A stretch of 64,000 nt of DNA from Gigaspora margarita (GCA_009809945.1 WTPW01000626.1:114730-178729); one strand, 5' to 3'. Numbered from the stretch's first letter, positions 22,945-33,989 are shown. Numbers and translations are program-made. Notes: a model not told the origin generated them from the letters alone.

Positions 22945-25900
22945 CAATTGGTCTAATTATATATTAAATCATTTATTTGTTGGAATTACTAATAATACTT
23001 TTTGTATATTATTACCATGTTGAAATTATATATAGTTGGGATAAATTATCCTAATATCCTCTGTATAGGGAGTCTACAATCTCTTGCTTTATTATAAAAT
23101 TTTTTTGACAAATTTCTATATTACAGCATTCATTATCTAATGAAAAATAATATCTTTGTATTGCATGTAGTTGATATCATTTATTATTATTATATTTATA
23201 TTAAAAAAGTATTGTATCTGCTCAGGATAAATATCTACTGTTTCATCACTATAAGACATGACTTTGCTCTAATATATAAGTAATTTTTATATCTAGAGAC
23301 AATCTTTGATCCATATATCTGCTCCAATCTTTAATCTCCCAAATTGGATAACAACCTGATCAATTGTGGTAGTTGAACATATAATTCACATTCATATAAT
23401 GTATTATAATATTCTATTAAATTATTATAAATATTATTAGAAAGATTTACATTTTCTTTAATTGGTTTTATTATCTCTCCAAGATCTACTAGTAACAATT
23501 TTATTTGCCATATTTAGATACACCACCAAATTCTTACTTTCAAACTGTTCAGTCATTTTTAAGCTTCCATGTACTTTTTTATCTAAAAGTGAAAGAGCTA
23601 GATACAATAAAAACCTGGCTTTATTACTACTAATAGAATTTATTCAAAATTCTATCTGCACATTTTTTATTAGGATATGCATAATTTCAGGTTCAATTGA
23701 CTGATTATTTGTTGGATATGTATCTAACAGACCATTTATTCATTCAAAAGAATAGTACCAATATGTATATGATGGACCATAGTCTAGACAACATTGTGTA
23801 ATATAAAGAGATAAATTAATATTTGATAATATTAGGTGTGGACCATAATGTTTCTCAATTAATTGTACTATTTTTACTATTGATTATATGCTTTGTCAAG
23901 ATTAGATCACTTTGCATAACTATTGGGTTTATTAATGAATTGTATGCACAGACGAAATTAAAAATAATTTTTCTATCTTCATGTTCTATCAAATTCCATA
24001 TATATGGAATAGCATAAACTTGATAGAATACCCTCTACTGCTTTGTTATAAATTAACTGAACCCTTCTGCTCCATATGCAACTTTTGATGGAATACACCT
24101 ATATCTAAAGGTACTTTAATATGTGCTATACATGTTTCAATTTTTAAAAGTTTGTTTTTGCTAAGTTTATTATAATCTAATATTTATTGCTTTATTATCC
24201 ACTTGCCAATACCTAAGAACAGGCAATGTATTGAATCAACTACTATAAATATAATTGGATCAAAATATTTTAGCTTATTCCTGTATTTTTGACATGATTT
24301 TTATGATTTTAGTTATTTGTACAGGTTAACCATTCCTTTGCCACATCAAAATATTGTAAAATATCTACTAGATCAAACCATTCATCCATATCTTTGAAAC
24401 TATGGTGCAAATCACGAAAAGCCATCAACTTTTAACTATAAAATTTTTTAAATTTTTATAATTTTTTAAAATAAAATAAACTCAAAAAAAGTTTTTGTAT
24501 GTTTAATAGCTTTTTAATTAAACTATTAAATCTACAAAAAAAATCTTTAGTATCTTTTAATTTAAGAAGTTTATATCAATTTAAAGTTATATATAGTTTA
24601 AAAATTTGGCGTTTATATATAAAAAAATATAACAAAATTTAAATTTATTAACAAAATTTAAAATTTATTAATAAAATTTAAATTTATATTAAGTTTTTCT
24701 GCATTTTTATTGGTCGATCATGTTACACTGCAGCTAAAAAATTAGCACTTATATAAAATTTGTTGGTTTTAAGTGATCTCCACTATACTATAATAATTTT
24801 TTCTAAATCCATGTTATATATTGCATATTTTGTACAACAATAGCATTTTATAGTATGACTTGTATGACCACAAATCTTTCTTGTAGCAGGAACATCATTA
24901 GCTGATAATATTAATGCTACATATATTTTTGTCAATCTTTATATTTATATGTTGCTATTAATTCTATACCAGAGGAAAATTCAATCAACTTATCAACAAT
25001 TGGTGCAATATAATTATTGATTTGATGTTTACTAGGTCCAATTGGACCCAGAATGATATCTAATGTTAAAATATTGTTTGGCTTGAATCATTCATCATGT
25101 GGCAAATTATTCAAAACTCTATAGATTAATCCAGTACTATGAATTGTATTGAATAGTTGAAACCAATTGATATTATTAGCTAGACTAATATGGGTATTAA
25201 GAGCATTATCTGTAAAAAATGGATGTGGATATTCAGGATCTATAACAAAATTTTTCCAGACATTACTCTTATAGATGTCTAAAATAATTCTATCTGGAAC
25301 ATTTCTATTTCTTGAATGCTATATTGCTTTATACTTCCAATTGGATAAAGCTTTAATGGTCATAATAATAGTACTTTCTCTTGTTTTTATTAACTCTGAT
25401 AGTGGTTCATTGCTTACTGATCTTTGTGATTGTGATATATAATTGGGATATTCTATATGTATATAGCTTTTACATGCCAATTGATTATCTTCTTCATAAT
25501 TTTTAATCTCTAATAGAATATAGAGTTTATGACACTTTGAGCATACATTATATTATTAATATTTGGGTAAGATATCTAAAGAAGATTTGACAATGTACAT
25601 AGAAGTCAAAAGCTTATTAGCTTCATTAATATTGAAATGTTCAAGTAATAAGTGTATAAACTTAATTAATACTCAATACTAGTATTAGATATATTGAAAC
25701 ATTGCTAATATTTTATAATCTATAAGATAATCCAATAAATTGAATAATTATCAGAATTAAATGGTTGATCAAAAATCTTAGGATCAATTTCTGGTAGAGC
25801 AAAATCAATAGATTTATAACTTTTTTGCAAATCAATTTGATGATTCACTTCTAGTACTATTTGAATTATTTGAATTATTTGAAGAATCATTTTGAGAAAT

Positions 25901-26507
25901 AGTATCATCTGGCTCTTCAGGCTCTTCAGGTTCTTCAATTATCATATTTTTATCATCATTTTATGACTTATATATATCAAATAGAGTTAGTTCTTCTAAA
26001 AATGAATCTATGCACATTTTTTCTCTTCATTAGCATCAGATAATATCTGTTTAAATTTTCTTTAGCTAATTTTAAACAATAATAATTGTTCATTAAATTC
26101 ATCTTCTAGGAACAAACTTATAGCATAGGTGCTTGATCTAGTACTATCTTCTTTATCCATTTCACTGGTTGTACAATTATCACTATTATCTGAACTACTA
26201 CTGCTTTTAGAATAATCATTTTCAGATCTATTGTTATCTGAATCTTCACTTTTTGAATTATCATCTTTAGAACTAAATCTTTATCTTCAGAATCTTCACT
26301 TTTTGAACTATCAGGTTGTTGGAATTCTGGAAGTGGTTCTTCCACATGTTTATGCTTTAATGAAGTTAATTGTATAGTGACTCTAGTATGTGTTCCTATA
26401 TCAGATAAGCCAATATGTTCTTGTTGTGTTCTTGGATCTACTAATCTCCTATTACATTAGGGACAATCAAATATTACTTTTTTTGTTTTATGTCCAGATA
26501 ATAACAT
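22945..26507 (-). pseudogene. Decayed Tnp2/Plavaka-type (CACTA) transposase
   Basis: On the minus strand, from an ATG at 26507. An N-terminal zinc-finger-like CNRRLVDPRTQQEH is followed by an acidic, Ser/Asp-rich linker (26120-26345). The Tnp2 core then reads NNINWFQLFNTIHSTGLIYRVLNNLPHDE (in pieces, 25230-25080), NNILTLDIILGPIGPSKHQIN (25075-25020) and IAPIVDKLIE (25010-24980). After an AT-rich interruption (24430-24780) come MDEWFDLVDILQYF (24395-24350), IKVPLDIGVFHQKLHMEQKG (24120-24060) and a degraded YGP..FE..NG..T-N type block (23790-23660). These match Tnp2 (PF02992-like) transposases of fungal CACTA/Plavaka elements. Many stops; no terminal repeats found. In a working element it would cut and paste DNA. 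Confidence 0.75.
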
Positions 26508-27339
26508 TATTATTTACTATTATATCAGTTTAGTGTTTATAATTATATCAGATTAGTATTTTACTATTATATTAGCTAATGTTTTATTTGCTTTACTAAA
26601 TTTTTTGATATTAAAAAGTATGATACAAACATCATCTTAAATCCTTTTTTGAAATAAATATATAAATAGATAAAAGCAAATTAAGGTTATATAGTAAAAT
26701 TCAATCAATGATCGAAATTCAAATTAAGTTAATGATTGGAACTCAAATTAAAGTTATGCAGCAAATTTGATTGATTTGATCACTAAAAAATCAATAATTT
26801 TTTCAGTAATATTAATATAATATAATTAATGATTTAGCCAGTTTTTTTTCAATACACATTGATTCTTTTTTTTTCAGACCACTTTTTTGCTTTTTCTAAA
26901 TAAAGATACATATATACAAATATTAAAAAATGATATACCAAATATAGTAATATTATGAATACAGAAAGACTATCGAAGATACACACAAAATTCTTCAAAA
27001 ATTTTTGACTTTACTGATCATCAAATACCTTCTCAAATAAAAACTATAGAGAAAGTTAAATATGAAAATTTTAACTAAGTAATATAAATTGGAGCAGAAT
27101 TCTTCAAACACTTGTAACTTATATCATATAAACATCTCTAACAAAACAAAGTTTTTTGGAAATTTAAAGATAAATGTATTAAAGCTATAATGAAAAACTA
27201 TTTTCAATTATGCAAGTTGACATAAAAACAAAATATACATGCAGTCAATGAAGTCAAAGCAAAATGTGATAAAGACAATAACAAGAAATAAAATAAGGGT
27301 GAAATTCTACAAAAAAATATACTGGTATGCTAAATATAG
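26508..27339. other. AT-rich spacer upstream of the transposase relic
   Basis: Nothing coding recognised. It may contain the 5' end and terminal repeat of the CACTA-type element, but no CACTA-like terminus could be pinned down. Confidence 0.45.
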
Positions 27340-27690
27340 TATTTCTATGAACCTGAACTGAACTGAACTTAGGTCAAGTTCAGGTCAGGTTTAGTATTGA
27401 ACCTAAACCTGAATATTTTTTAAAACATGTTCAGGTTCAGTATTAAACTTCTGGAGCAGTTTAGGTTCAGTCAGGTTCAGTTCATAAGTTCATGAACATG
27501 TTCAGATTTAGTCTAGTATTCATGTGAACTAGTGATTCTAAGTTTGGGTTCAGGTTTGGTCTGGTCCAGGCCAGACTCAAACTCTAAATTTTATTATTTA
27601 AAACTTTATACTAAACTCAAACTCAATTATAAGTTTGGTTAAGATGGTCCAAATTTTGCAAACTAATTTGAGTTTGAATAAATATATATA
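27340..27690. repeat. GTTCAG-rich degenerate repeat block
   Basis: Dense copies of GGTTCAG, GAACCTGAAC and GAACATGTTC words on both strands, then GGTCTGGTCCAGGCCAGACT and CAAACTCTAAATTTTATT. The last part resembles 35230-35275 (CAGACTTAGACTCTAAATTT), 38200-38260 and 39740-39870. This looks like one end of a dispersed element whose other copies lie inside the 7.5-kb unit. Confidence 0.6.
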
Positions 27691-27699
27691 TACAGTAGG

Positions 27700-28145
27700 A
27701 AACATATTATTGGTGCTTATTTTAGTGTAATTTCTAGCACTTCCGAGTTGTGATCTCTAAATTTTTATACTATGTCACTCTTGCTAGCAGTATGCAAAAC
27801 CTATAAAACAAGGAAGTAGTTAGCAAAAATAAATGAAAAATAAAAAAGAAATAAAAGAAATGCAAAAAAAACTAGTACTTAGTTTTAGCACTTCTGGGTT
27901 AAAGATCTCTGAGTTAAGATTTCTAAATTTTTATGCTATTCCACTTTTTCTAGTAGTACACAACCTATAGAAGAAAGGAGTAGTTAGCAAAAAGAATGGG
28001 AAATAAAAAAAGAATATATAAAAAAATAGTACTCATTTTAGTGTTAGTTCTAACACTTCTAGATTGAATTTTTATGCTATTTTACTTTTGTTAGCCCTTA
28101 TAGAAAGAAGCAGTTAGTAAAAAAAAAAAAAAAAAAAAAAAAAGC
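27700..28145. repeat. Three tandem copies of a roughly 165-bp unit ending in poly-A
   Basis: Each unit contains TTTTAG then GCACTTC, TAAATTTTTATGCTATTCCA, a CCTATAGAAGAAAGG stretch and AGTAGTTAGCAAAAA, then an A-rich run. The units lie near 27700, 27885 and 28030. They resemble, at lower identity, the 120-150-bp units at 36245-36840 inside the 2.3-kb element, so this may be a decayed copy of that element's repeat region. Confidence 0.7.
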
Positions 28146-28150
28146 ATTAA

Positions 28151-28827
28151 AAGCTAATACTAAACTTAGTAGCAAAGGTGGAATATAAATAAAAATTGAA
28201 AAAAAGATTATCTATTTATAGCAAATCAACTTTTATACATAGTACTTTATATAAGAGTTTGTTGTATACTTAAAGGATTAATATTATAATAATTAGTAAT
28301 TAATAATTATTACTTGTTGCATTTCCAAATTATTTCTATCTTGTTTAGGCATGTGCAGTTTTTCTGTTATGCTAATACAAAGAACTTAGCTTGAATTTCA
28401 AAAATTAGCAAATCAATAAAGTGTTAAAAAGAAATATATAATATATGGCAAAGATTGATTCAAATATTGGGTGGTACATTTTATCTATTTGCATGAGTAA
28501 TACAAACCAAAAAAGTATCTCAATTTGTAAATAAACCAGGTGCACAAGACAAAAATTTAGAAATAAAGCCTTAAAGTTAGAGGCTATAGAGTTAGATTAG
28601 TGCTTACTAAAAATTTTATTTTAATGTCAGTTTTGAAGTTTTGGCATAGTTTTGGAGTTTTAGTATAGTTTTGGTGTATTGGTTTAGTTTTAGGTCTTTA
28701 GTGCAAGTATTTGCCAAAAAGGTTTTGTCTGAAACTGACAATACTAGTTTTGGTTTCATCAATCTGAAACTATAGAGTTTCAGGCAGCATTATTATTTTT
28801 GATACAAAGTACTAATTGATACAAAGT
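28151..28827. other. AT-rich spacer, low-complexity TTTTGG repeats
   Basis: No gene. Around 28620-28700 there is a degenerate run of AGTTTTGGAGTTTTAGTATA-like words. Confidence 0.55.
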
Positions 28828-28843
28828 ACTAATTCTAATCAGA

Positions 28844-29500
28844 GATAGTTCGAATCCCACTAGCAACATTTTGGAGTTAAAATCTGTGTTTGGTAATTGT
28901 GGCTTATAATTGGTTGGGTGCAAAAACCTGTAACCCTGGTTCTACCATCTTGAATGAGAGCTCACAGGCGCAATGGTGTACTACATCGCAAATCCAGGGA
29001 ACCAGAAAAAACCACAAGAACCTGTTTGGCAAGACCCGAATTAGGAGGTAGTGAAAATTGGTCCTTACGGTATATGCCAAAGAAAGCAGGTACTATGATC
29101 GGAATGAACCTAATAAGGGCAGGTAGCCTTTGGTTACCAAATCCAGGCACTGATACATGTATGGGACATGGAAGGTGTTCTGGTAGGCTCATGTGCGAGG
29201 GTAAAGTAGTCCTTAGGCTGTTGATTATCAAAAGGGTTGTGGCCCCACAATATCACACATCATGTGGTGAGTCAGGTAGTAATAGGAGAATCATGAATCA
29301 GAGGGTTTAAATAGACAATTTCCGTAGTTGAGTTGTAGGTATGGCAGCTAGTATAGAACCTTTGGGCAGACTATTTAAATTAGGCACCAAAAGTGCACGT
29401 GTGGCTAGTTGTATCCTCATTCATGTAACAAATATTACATCACTATAACTCATAATAAAATCCCAGCTATTGCACATGGCCTCTAAACTTAAAAAAAAAA
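28844..29500 (+). mobile_element. SINE family 1, 5'-truncated variant with a different 3' end
   Basis: Flanked by an exact 16-bp duplication ACTAATTCTAATCAGA (28828-28843 and 29501-29516). It starts just before the B box (AGTTCGAATCC), so the A box is missing. The body is colinear with the other family members (CCTGTAACCCTGGTTCTACC; GTATGGCAGCTAGTATAGAA). The LINE-like GTGCAGACAGG segment is replaced, and the end reads AATAAAATCCCAGCTATTGC plus an A tail, so this copy has a different 3' module. The open frames across it (28954-29310 and the reverse) are chance. Confidence 0.9.
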
Positions 29501-29516
29501 ACTAATTCTAATCAGA

Positions 29517-30513
29517 ATTTAAATTTTAAATTTGAACTTTATTTTTAAATAAACTTAAAATACACTAATCTTTAATTTTATTTGTAACTAAAATATATAT
29601 CTAATCTAATTTTTTATTACAACTCTATTTCTAACCACAATACCAACTCTAATTCAATTCTATATTAATCAAATTTTAATTAAATCTTTATAAATAAATT
29701 AATAGACATATAAAAATATAAATATTCAGAATTTAATGTATGTATATTCATCACTTCATTTAGCTTGTAAGTATAAGGGTACTCTCAAGTGCCTAAGTTA
29801 TAAATCTGGAATTAGTATAAAATAAATCATTTATTATTATAATAAAAAAAATCAAATCAAATATTTTCAAAAAAATTTAATAGAGAACATTTTAAATTTT
29901 GTAAATGTTCTCAAATTAAAAATAATGTTCTAATGAGAACATGAGAACATAAGATTTTCAAGAATTCACATATTATTTATATGTTAATTCATATACCTTA
30001 AAATTATTATAACATACAAATTTTGCAATAAATAAAAATTTTAACTTATTTTTAAAAATTTTTAGAACCAAACAATATTTTTTTATGCACTTACTTTATT
30101 ATGCACTCATTTGCTTACTTAATGCACTTATTGCTCATGTACACATCCACATATACTCAAGTGCTAATTATATAGTTTGTTTACAAATTTACTTTTACAA
30201 TTAACAGCTTCAGAAGCATTACAAATCTTTTCTTTAAGGTATAAAAAGTAGTATATATATTTGTATAAAAAAGTAGTATTTGACAGTTAGAATCAACTAT
30301 TCAAAGATGTGTCACAGGAATTGATCCAATGAATGATTGATGCTTTGTCCAGGTATATAAATAACTATTCACAATGAACTTCCACTATGCTGTAAAATGC
30401 TAACCCTAACTCTAAAGAAAATGAGCAACAAAGTTTTATATATTGTTATTAACTCAAAACATCAATTGCAATAACACTATCAACTACTGTAATCTATAAT
30501 CTACTGTACATAG
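29517..30513. other. AT-rich spacer, nothing coding
   Basis: At 29885-29955 there are paired GAGAACATTT/AAATGTTCTC words that could form a short hairpin. At 30085-30150 a degenerate ATGCACTTACTTTATT-type repeat occurs. No gene seen. Confidence 0.55.
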
Positions 30514-31670
30514 CAGTCATAAGACATGTCACACTGAGTAATAAATTATAAAAAAAATTATAAAAAAAATATATGAATTACTATAAATTTAAGCCTTATA
30601 TTATTTTCAATTACATATTAACTTTTTTTCAAATTTTGGGGTTAAGCATATTAAAAATAGTAGGTTAAGGCTATTTAGAACACTTTTAAAAATTTTGCAA
30701 AATTTGCATATTTTCTTAATAAAATTTTTTTTTAAAAAAAAAATCAATCTTTTTAGTTTTAAGAGGTTATTATATGTAAAATTTTATGCTGAACAAAGTT
30801 TACTTAGGCGACAAAATAGGTTGTCTTAGTAAAAAAAATAAGTTCCTATATATTAAAGTAAAAAGTGCCATATCTGACTTTTTTTTACTAAGACAGTTTT
30901 TCTTGGGTTCTTAAGTAAAGTTGTTCAGAATAAAATTTTATGACAATAATCAAGAATAAAAACCATTTTACAGGCATTTTACTAGTTACTAAAGATTAAA
31001 GTAAAAAATACCAAATATTATATATCCGACTTTTTTTTATTAAGACAGTTTTTCTTGGGTTCTTAAGTAAAGTTGTTCAGAATAAAATTTTATAACAATA
31101 ATCAAGAATAAAAACCATTTTACAGGTAATTTACTAGAAAAATTTAAGTCAAAGTTTTTTTGCAAAAAAATTTTAAATATTTTTTACAAAACTTTAAATG
31201 CCTATAAAATGGTTTTTACTCATAATTATTGTCTTAAAAGTTTATGCTGAACAACTTAAACTTACTTAAGAGCCCAAGATAAATTGCTTTAATAAAAAAA
31301 CAGTTGTATATATAGAAAATTTGGTATTTTTTACTTTAATATATAGTAAACTTATTTTTTACTAAGACGGCCTATTTTATCGCCTAAGTAAACTTTGTTC
31401 AACATAAAATTTTACATATAATAACACTTTTAAAACTAGAAATTTTTTTCTTTTAAAAAAATTTATTAAGAAAATATAAAATTAAAAAAAAGTGTTCTAA
31501 ATAACCTTAATCTATTATTTTCGATATACTTAACCCCAAAATTTGAAAAAGTTAATATGTAAGTTGAAAATAATGTGAGCTTAAGTTTATAGTAAATCAT
31601 ATGTTTTTATTATAATTTTTATTATAAACTAACACTTATATATCAACAGGTGTGGCATGTCCTATGACTG
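30514..31670. mobile_element. 1.16-kb palindromic foldback element
   Basis: The ends are inverted copies, CAGTCATAAGACATGTCACA at left and CAGTCATAGGACATGCCACA reversed at right. Inverted homology continues through TTTTTCAAATTTTGGGGTTA and the GCTGAACAAAGTTTACTTAG region deep into the middle, with the fold centre near 31160. The left half contains two tandem copies of a roughly 175-base unit (about 30870-31130) holding TTTTTCTTGGGTTCTTAAGT and CAAGAATAAAAACCATTTTA. No coding, and no clear target duplication. Its right end lies about 160 bp past the poly(A) signal of the methyltransferase gene. Confidence 0.85.
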
Positions 31671-31800
31671 AAAGGATGAAAATTTGAAACAATAATTTGT
31701 TTGCGCACGCAGGGGAAAACATAATACGGGTCTTAAGATGCATAAAAAGACCCAAATATCATGTCTGCTCGAGGACAGAAAAAATAAAAAATTTATGTTC
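31671..31800. other. Short unique stretch with two small hairpins
   Basis: More balanced in base composition than its surroundings, containing GCGCACGCAGGGG, then a GGGTCT...AGACCC stem (31727-31753) and a TGTC...GACA stem around TGCTCGAG (31761-31776). It could be part of a small RNA or of the 3' flank of the adjacent gene. I recognise no known RNA family. Confidence 0.3.
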
Positions 31801-31828
31801 TTCATTGGAAATCATTTAACAAATGTTT

Positions 31829-31834
31829 TTTATT
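31829..31834 (-). promoter_or_regulatory. Poly(A) signal of the methyltransferase gene
   Basis: AATAAA on the minus strand, 79 bases past the stop codon at 31913 and the first good match downstream of it. Confidence 0.5.
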
Positions 31835-31912
31835 AACATACGATATAATTATACACAAATTCAATGAACAAAGTCAAACTTTTTTTAACAGGTCAATAAC
31901 GTTAATTTATCG

Positions 31913-32614
31913 CTAGGTGAGTTTATGGCTGGGATTAAATGTAAAATTGGGATAAAACTTCATAATCGTTTGTTTAAAATTTTCCGGAAAATCATCGATT
32001 CCGGTTTCTTTTCTTTCTCTGTTTACTTTCTTAATAATTATTTGGTATCCTTTGTGAATAACATCAATTTTTGGTTCATAACATTTAATAAATGCATCAA
32101 TTGCTATTTTTGGATTATTATATTCTTCTTTGAATTGGACCATTTCGTAATCATCAAGAATCATAATTCCCTCATCCTTCAAGAGATTCCATGCTAAAAC
32201 AGCATCCGTTAATACATCACAAGCAACATGGGAACCATCAATATGAATAAAATCAAATTTAATCTTTGATTCATGGTTCAGCTTGATAAGTGCATCCAAA
32301 GATAAACTTTTCATAATCTCGACTTGTTTCTCTTTTCCTGTTATTTTAACATTTTCACGAAACATTGCTTCATAATCACCAACGTATGAATCATCAAACT
32401 TATCGACTTCGAAGGGATCGATCGATATCAATTTTGATTCAGAGTTTTTAAACAATTCTTCTAATATCCAAATAGCTGACCTTCCTTCGAAAGTTCCGAT
32501 TTCGAGAACATTGATATTTTCGTTCTTAAGATGAAATAAATATTTTTCCCAATTTTGAATGTGATATGTAAACCAATCGTAAGTAAATTTGAATTTTTTA
32601 TTTTCTTCTGACAT
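31913..32614 (-). CDS. Class I SAM-dependent methyltransferase (Methyltransf_24-like), 233 residues
   Basis: An intact, intronless frame and the only convincing host-type protein gene here. Residues 36-44 (VLEIGTFEG) form the glycine-rich SAM-binding motif I. ISIDPFE (64-69) ends strand 2, with Asp66 placed to bind the ribose hydroxyls. FDFIHIDGSHV (120-130) and GIMILDDY (149-156) match the later strands typical of the Methyltransf_24/class I fold, a family often acting on small molecules or sugars. No signal peptide or membrane segment, so cytosolic is likely. The ATG at 32614 is preceded by TTAACAGAAA and an in-frame stop lies upstream. Substrate unknown. The frame is less AT-biased than the surroundings and lacks the decay seen in every neighbour, implying selection. 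Similar stand-alone proteins are common in bacteria and protists, so horizontal origin is possible but untested. Confidence 0.85.
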   Translation of the reverse strand: MSEENKKFKFTYDWFTYHIQNWEKYLFHLKNENINVLEIGTFEGRSAIWILEELFKNSESKLISIDPFEVDKFDDSYVGDYEAMFRENVKITGKEKQVEIMKSLSLDALIKLNHESKIKFDFIHIDGSHVACDVLTDAVLAWNLLKDEGIMILDDYEMVQFKEEYNNPKIAIDAFIKCYEPKIDVIHKGYQIIIKKVNRERKETGIDDFPENFKQTIMKFYPNFTFNPSHKLT

Positions 32615-32772
32615 TTTCTGTTAATATATCTATCAATACAGTAAATAAAACAATAATAAATGTCGTGGCAGATGCTGAAATTTGGATACATTTTTATAAG
32701 AAATTTTAAAATATTTTGGGGTGTTTTTTCCTAGGTTTAAGATTAAGACAGACAGTGATGGGCAACGATTTT
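32615..32772 (-). promoter_or_regulatory. Upstream region of the methyltransferase gene
   Basis: The 5' flank of the minus-strand gene is AT-rich with no classical TATA element at a fixed distance. A TA-flanked miniature element begins 158 bases upstream of the ATG, so the promoter is either short or includes transposon-derived sequence. Confidence 0.3.
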
Positions 32773-32774
32773 TA

Positions 32775-33013
32775 CAGAGCTATCCCCAAATTTCCGGGTC
32801 GGATGCGTCGGATCTAGGTCGACGTTTAGCCCTACTTGTTAGCAGGTTCTATAGCAAAATTATCAGCTGGGCATTTTTTACTTAATGAATGAATATGATT
32901 CATTAGTAAAATTTTTTATGATCATGGGGCAAAATTGATCAATTCCGGTCCAGCCGATCATGATTCCGATGCACTCCGACGTATACCGACCCGGAATTTT
33001 GGGGACTCCCCTG
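32775..33013. mobile_element. TA-flanked 239-bp miniature element (CAGGGG family), upstream of the methyltransferase
   Basis: Ends: left CAGAGCTATCCCCAAATTTC, right reversed CAGGGGAGTCCCCAAAATTC, both followed by CGGGTCGG and a CGTCGGA word. TA is present on both sides (32773-32774, 33014-33015). GC-richer than the window. The ends fit a Tc1/mariner-type miniature element. The flanks also share TGGGCAACG (32758-32767 and 33022-33031), which may be an older local duplication. Confidence 0.82.
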
Positions 33014-33015
33014 TA

Positions 33016-33590
33016 TGAGTTATGGGCAACGGGCAGGATTTTTAATGAGATTATCTGGCCTGCATTAGCACATCATCTGGCTTGTTAATATATCATCCAG
33101 CCTGCATTAATATAAATGGACCAATTCTTAATTAGTTAGTAATTGATGTAAAATAATTGGGGTTTAATAACAAGTAATGCATTTTGAAATTAGAGTTTGA
33201 AATTTTGGGTTTCAAAATTTTAAAAGTCGGAAATGATTGGCGATCCCCATTTCATAAAATTAGAAAATTTAAAATCAGAAACTTTACGTATTATTGTCAC
33301 ATCGACATCAATATTTTATATTATCATACTTCATAAAAAAAATAAAATAAAATAAAATAAAAAATAAAACTAAAAATAAGATCAAATTGCTGAATCACTT
33401 ATTTCAAAATAAATACGTGACTTCCGCATTTTAACTTTGAAACCCCAAAATATGCACGCATTTCTATGTTCGTACATACGTATGTAGGACTTGTCGTTTA
33501 CATATGCATGCATGTACGTACGTACATAAGCATTCTTAAAATAACTGAATTTAATTGGGCTGACAATAGCATGCAAGTGGGCGTTATTGG
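33016..33590. other. Intergenic region with short repeats
   Basis: Contains three imperfect copies of a 27-base unit with CATCATCTGGCCTGCATTAG-like sequence (33045-33110), an (AAAAT)n run (33335-33370) and a TACGTACGTAC/ATGCATGC palindromic cluster at 33460-33530. No gene supported. Confidence 0.6.
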
Positions 33591-33599
33591 GTTGATCAC

Positions 33600-33925
33600 T
33601 ATAGATCCTTTCCGATCTGATTCTGAAATTGATCTTTAAACTCCTAGCAGAGATTTCTCAGTAACTATTCGATCAAATTCAGTAAAAAATTTTTTGATTT
33701 GATACTTTTGTAGAGTTAAAATAAAAAAATTCATTGAATTTGGCTCAGTGATTATTGAGAAACCTTCGCTAAAAGCTTTGAAAAATATGAAAAACTTCAA
33801 AAAAAAAAACTAAAATTGGGCAGATTTTTTTTTTTTTTTTTGAAACTTTAAACAATGATTGCTCAAAAACCTTCCATCCAAATTCAATGAATTTTTTTTA
33901 TTTTGATTCTACGAGTTTGAAAAAT
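33600..33925. repeat. Overlapping direct and inverted repeat block
   Basis: The phrase AAATTCAATGAATTTTTT followed by ATTTTGATTCTACGAGTTT-like sequence appears three times: forward at 33655-33725, reversed at 33715-33770 and forward at 33850-33915. The first two overlap to form a palindrome centred near 33718. Noncoding. Confidence 0.55.
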
Positions 33926-33989
33926 TAAACTAAAAAATTTTATTGAATGTGAATAGATGGATATTGATTAAAATTTTGAAAAAAAATTG

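Noticed and set aside
28954-29310. 118-residue frame and an 89-residue reverse frame
   Set aside because: They lie entirely within a SINE; neither is conserved in the other SINE copies.
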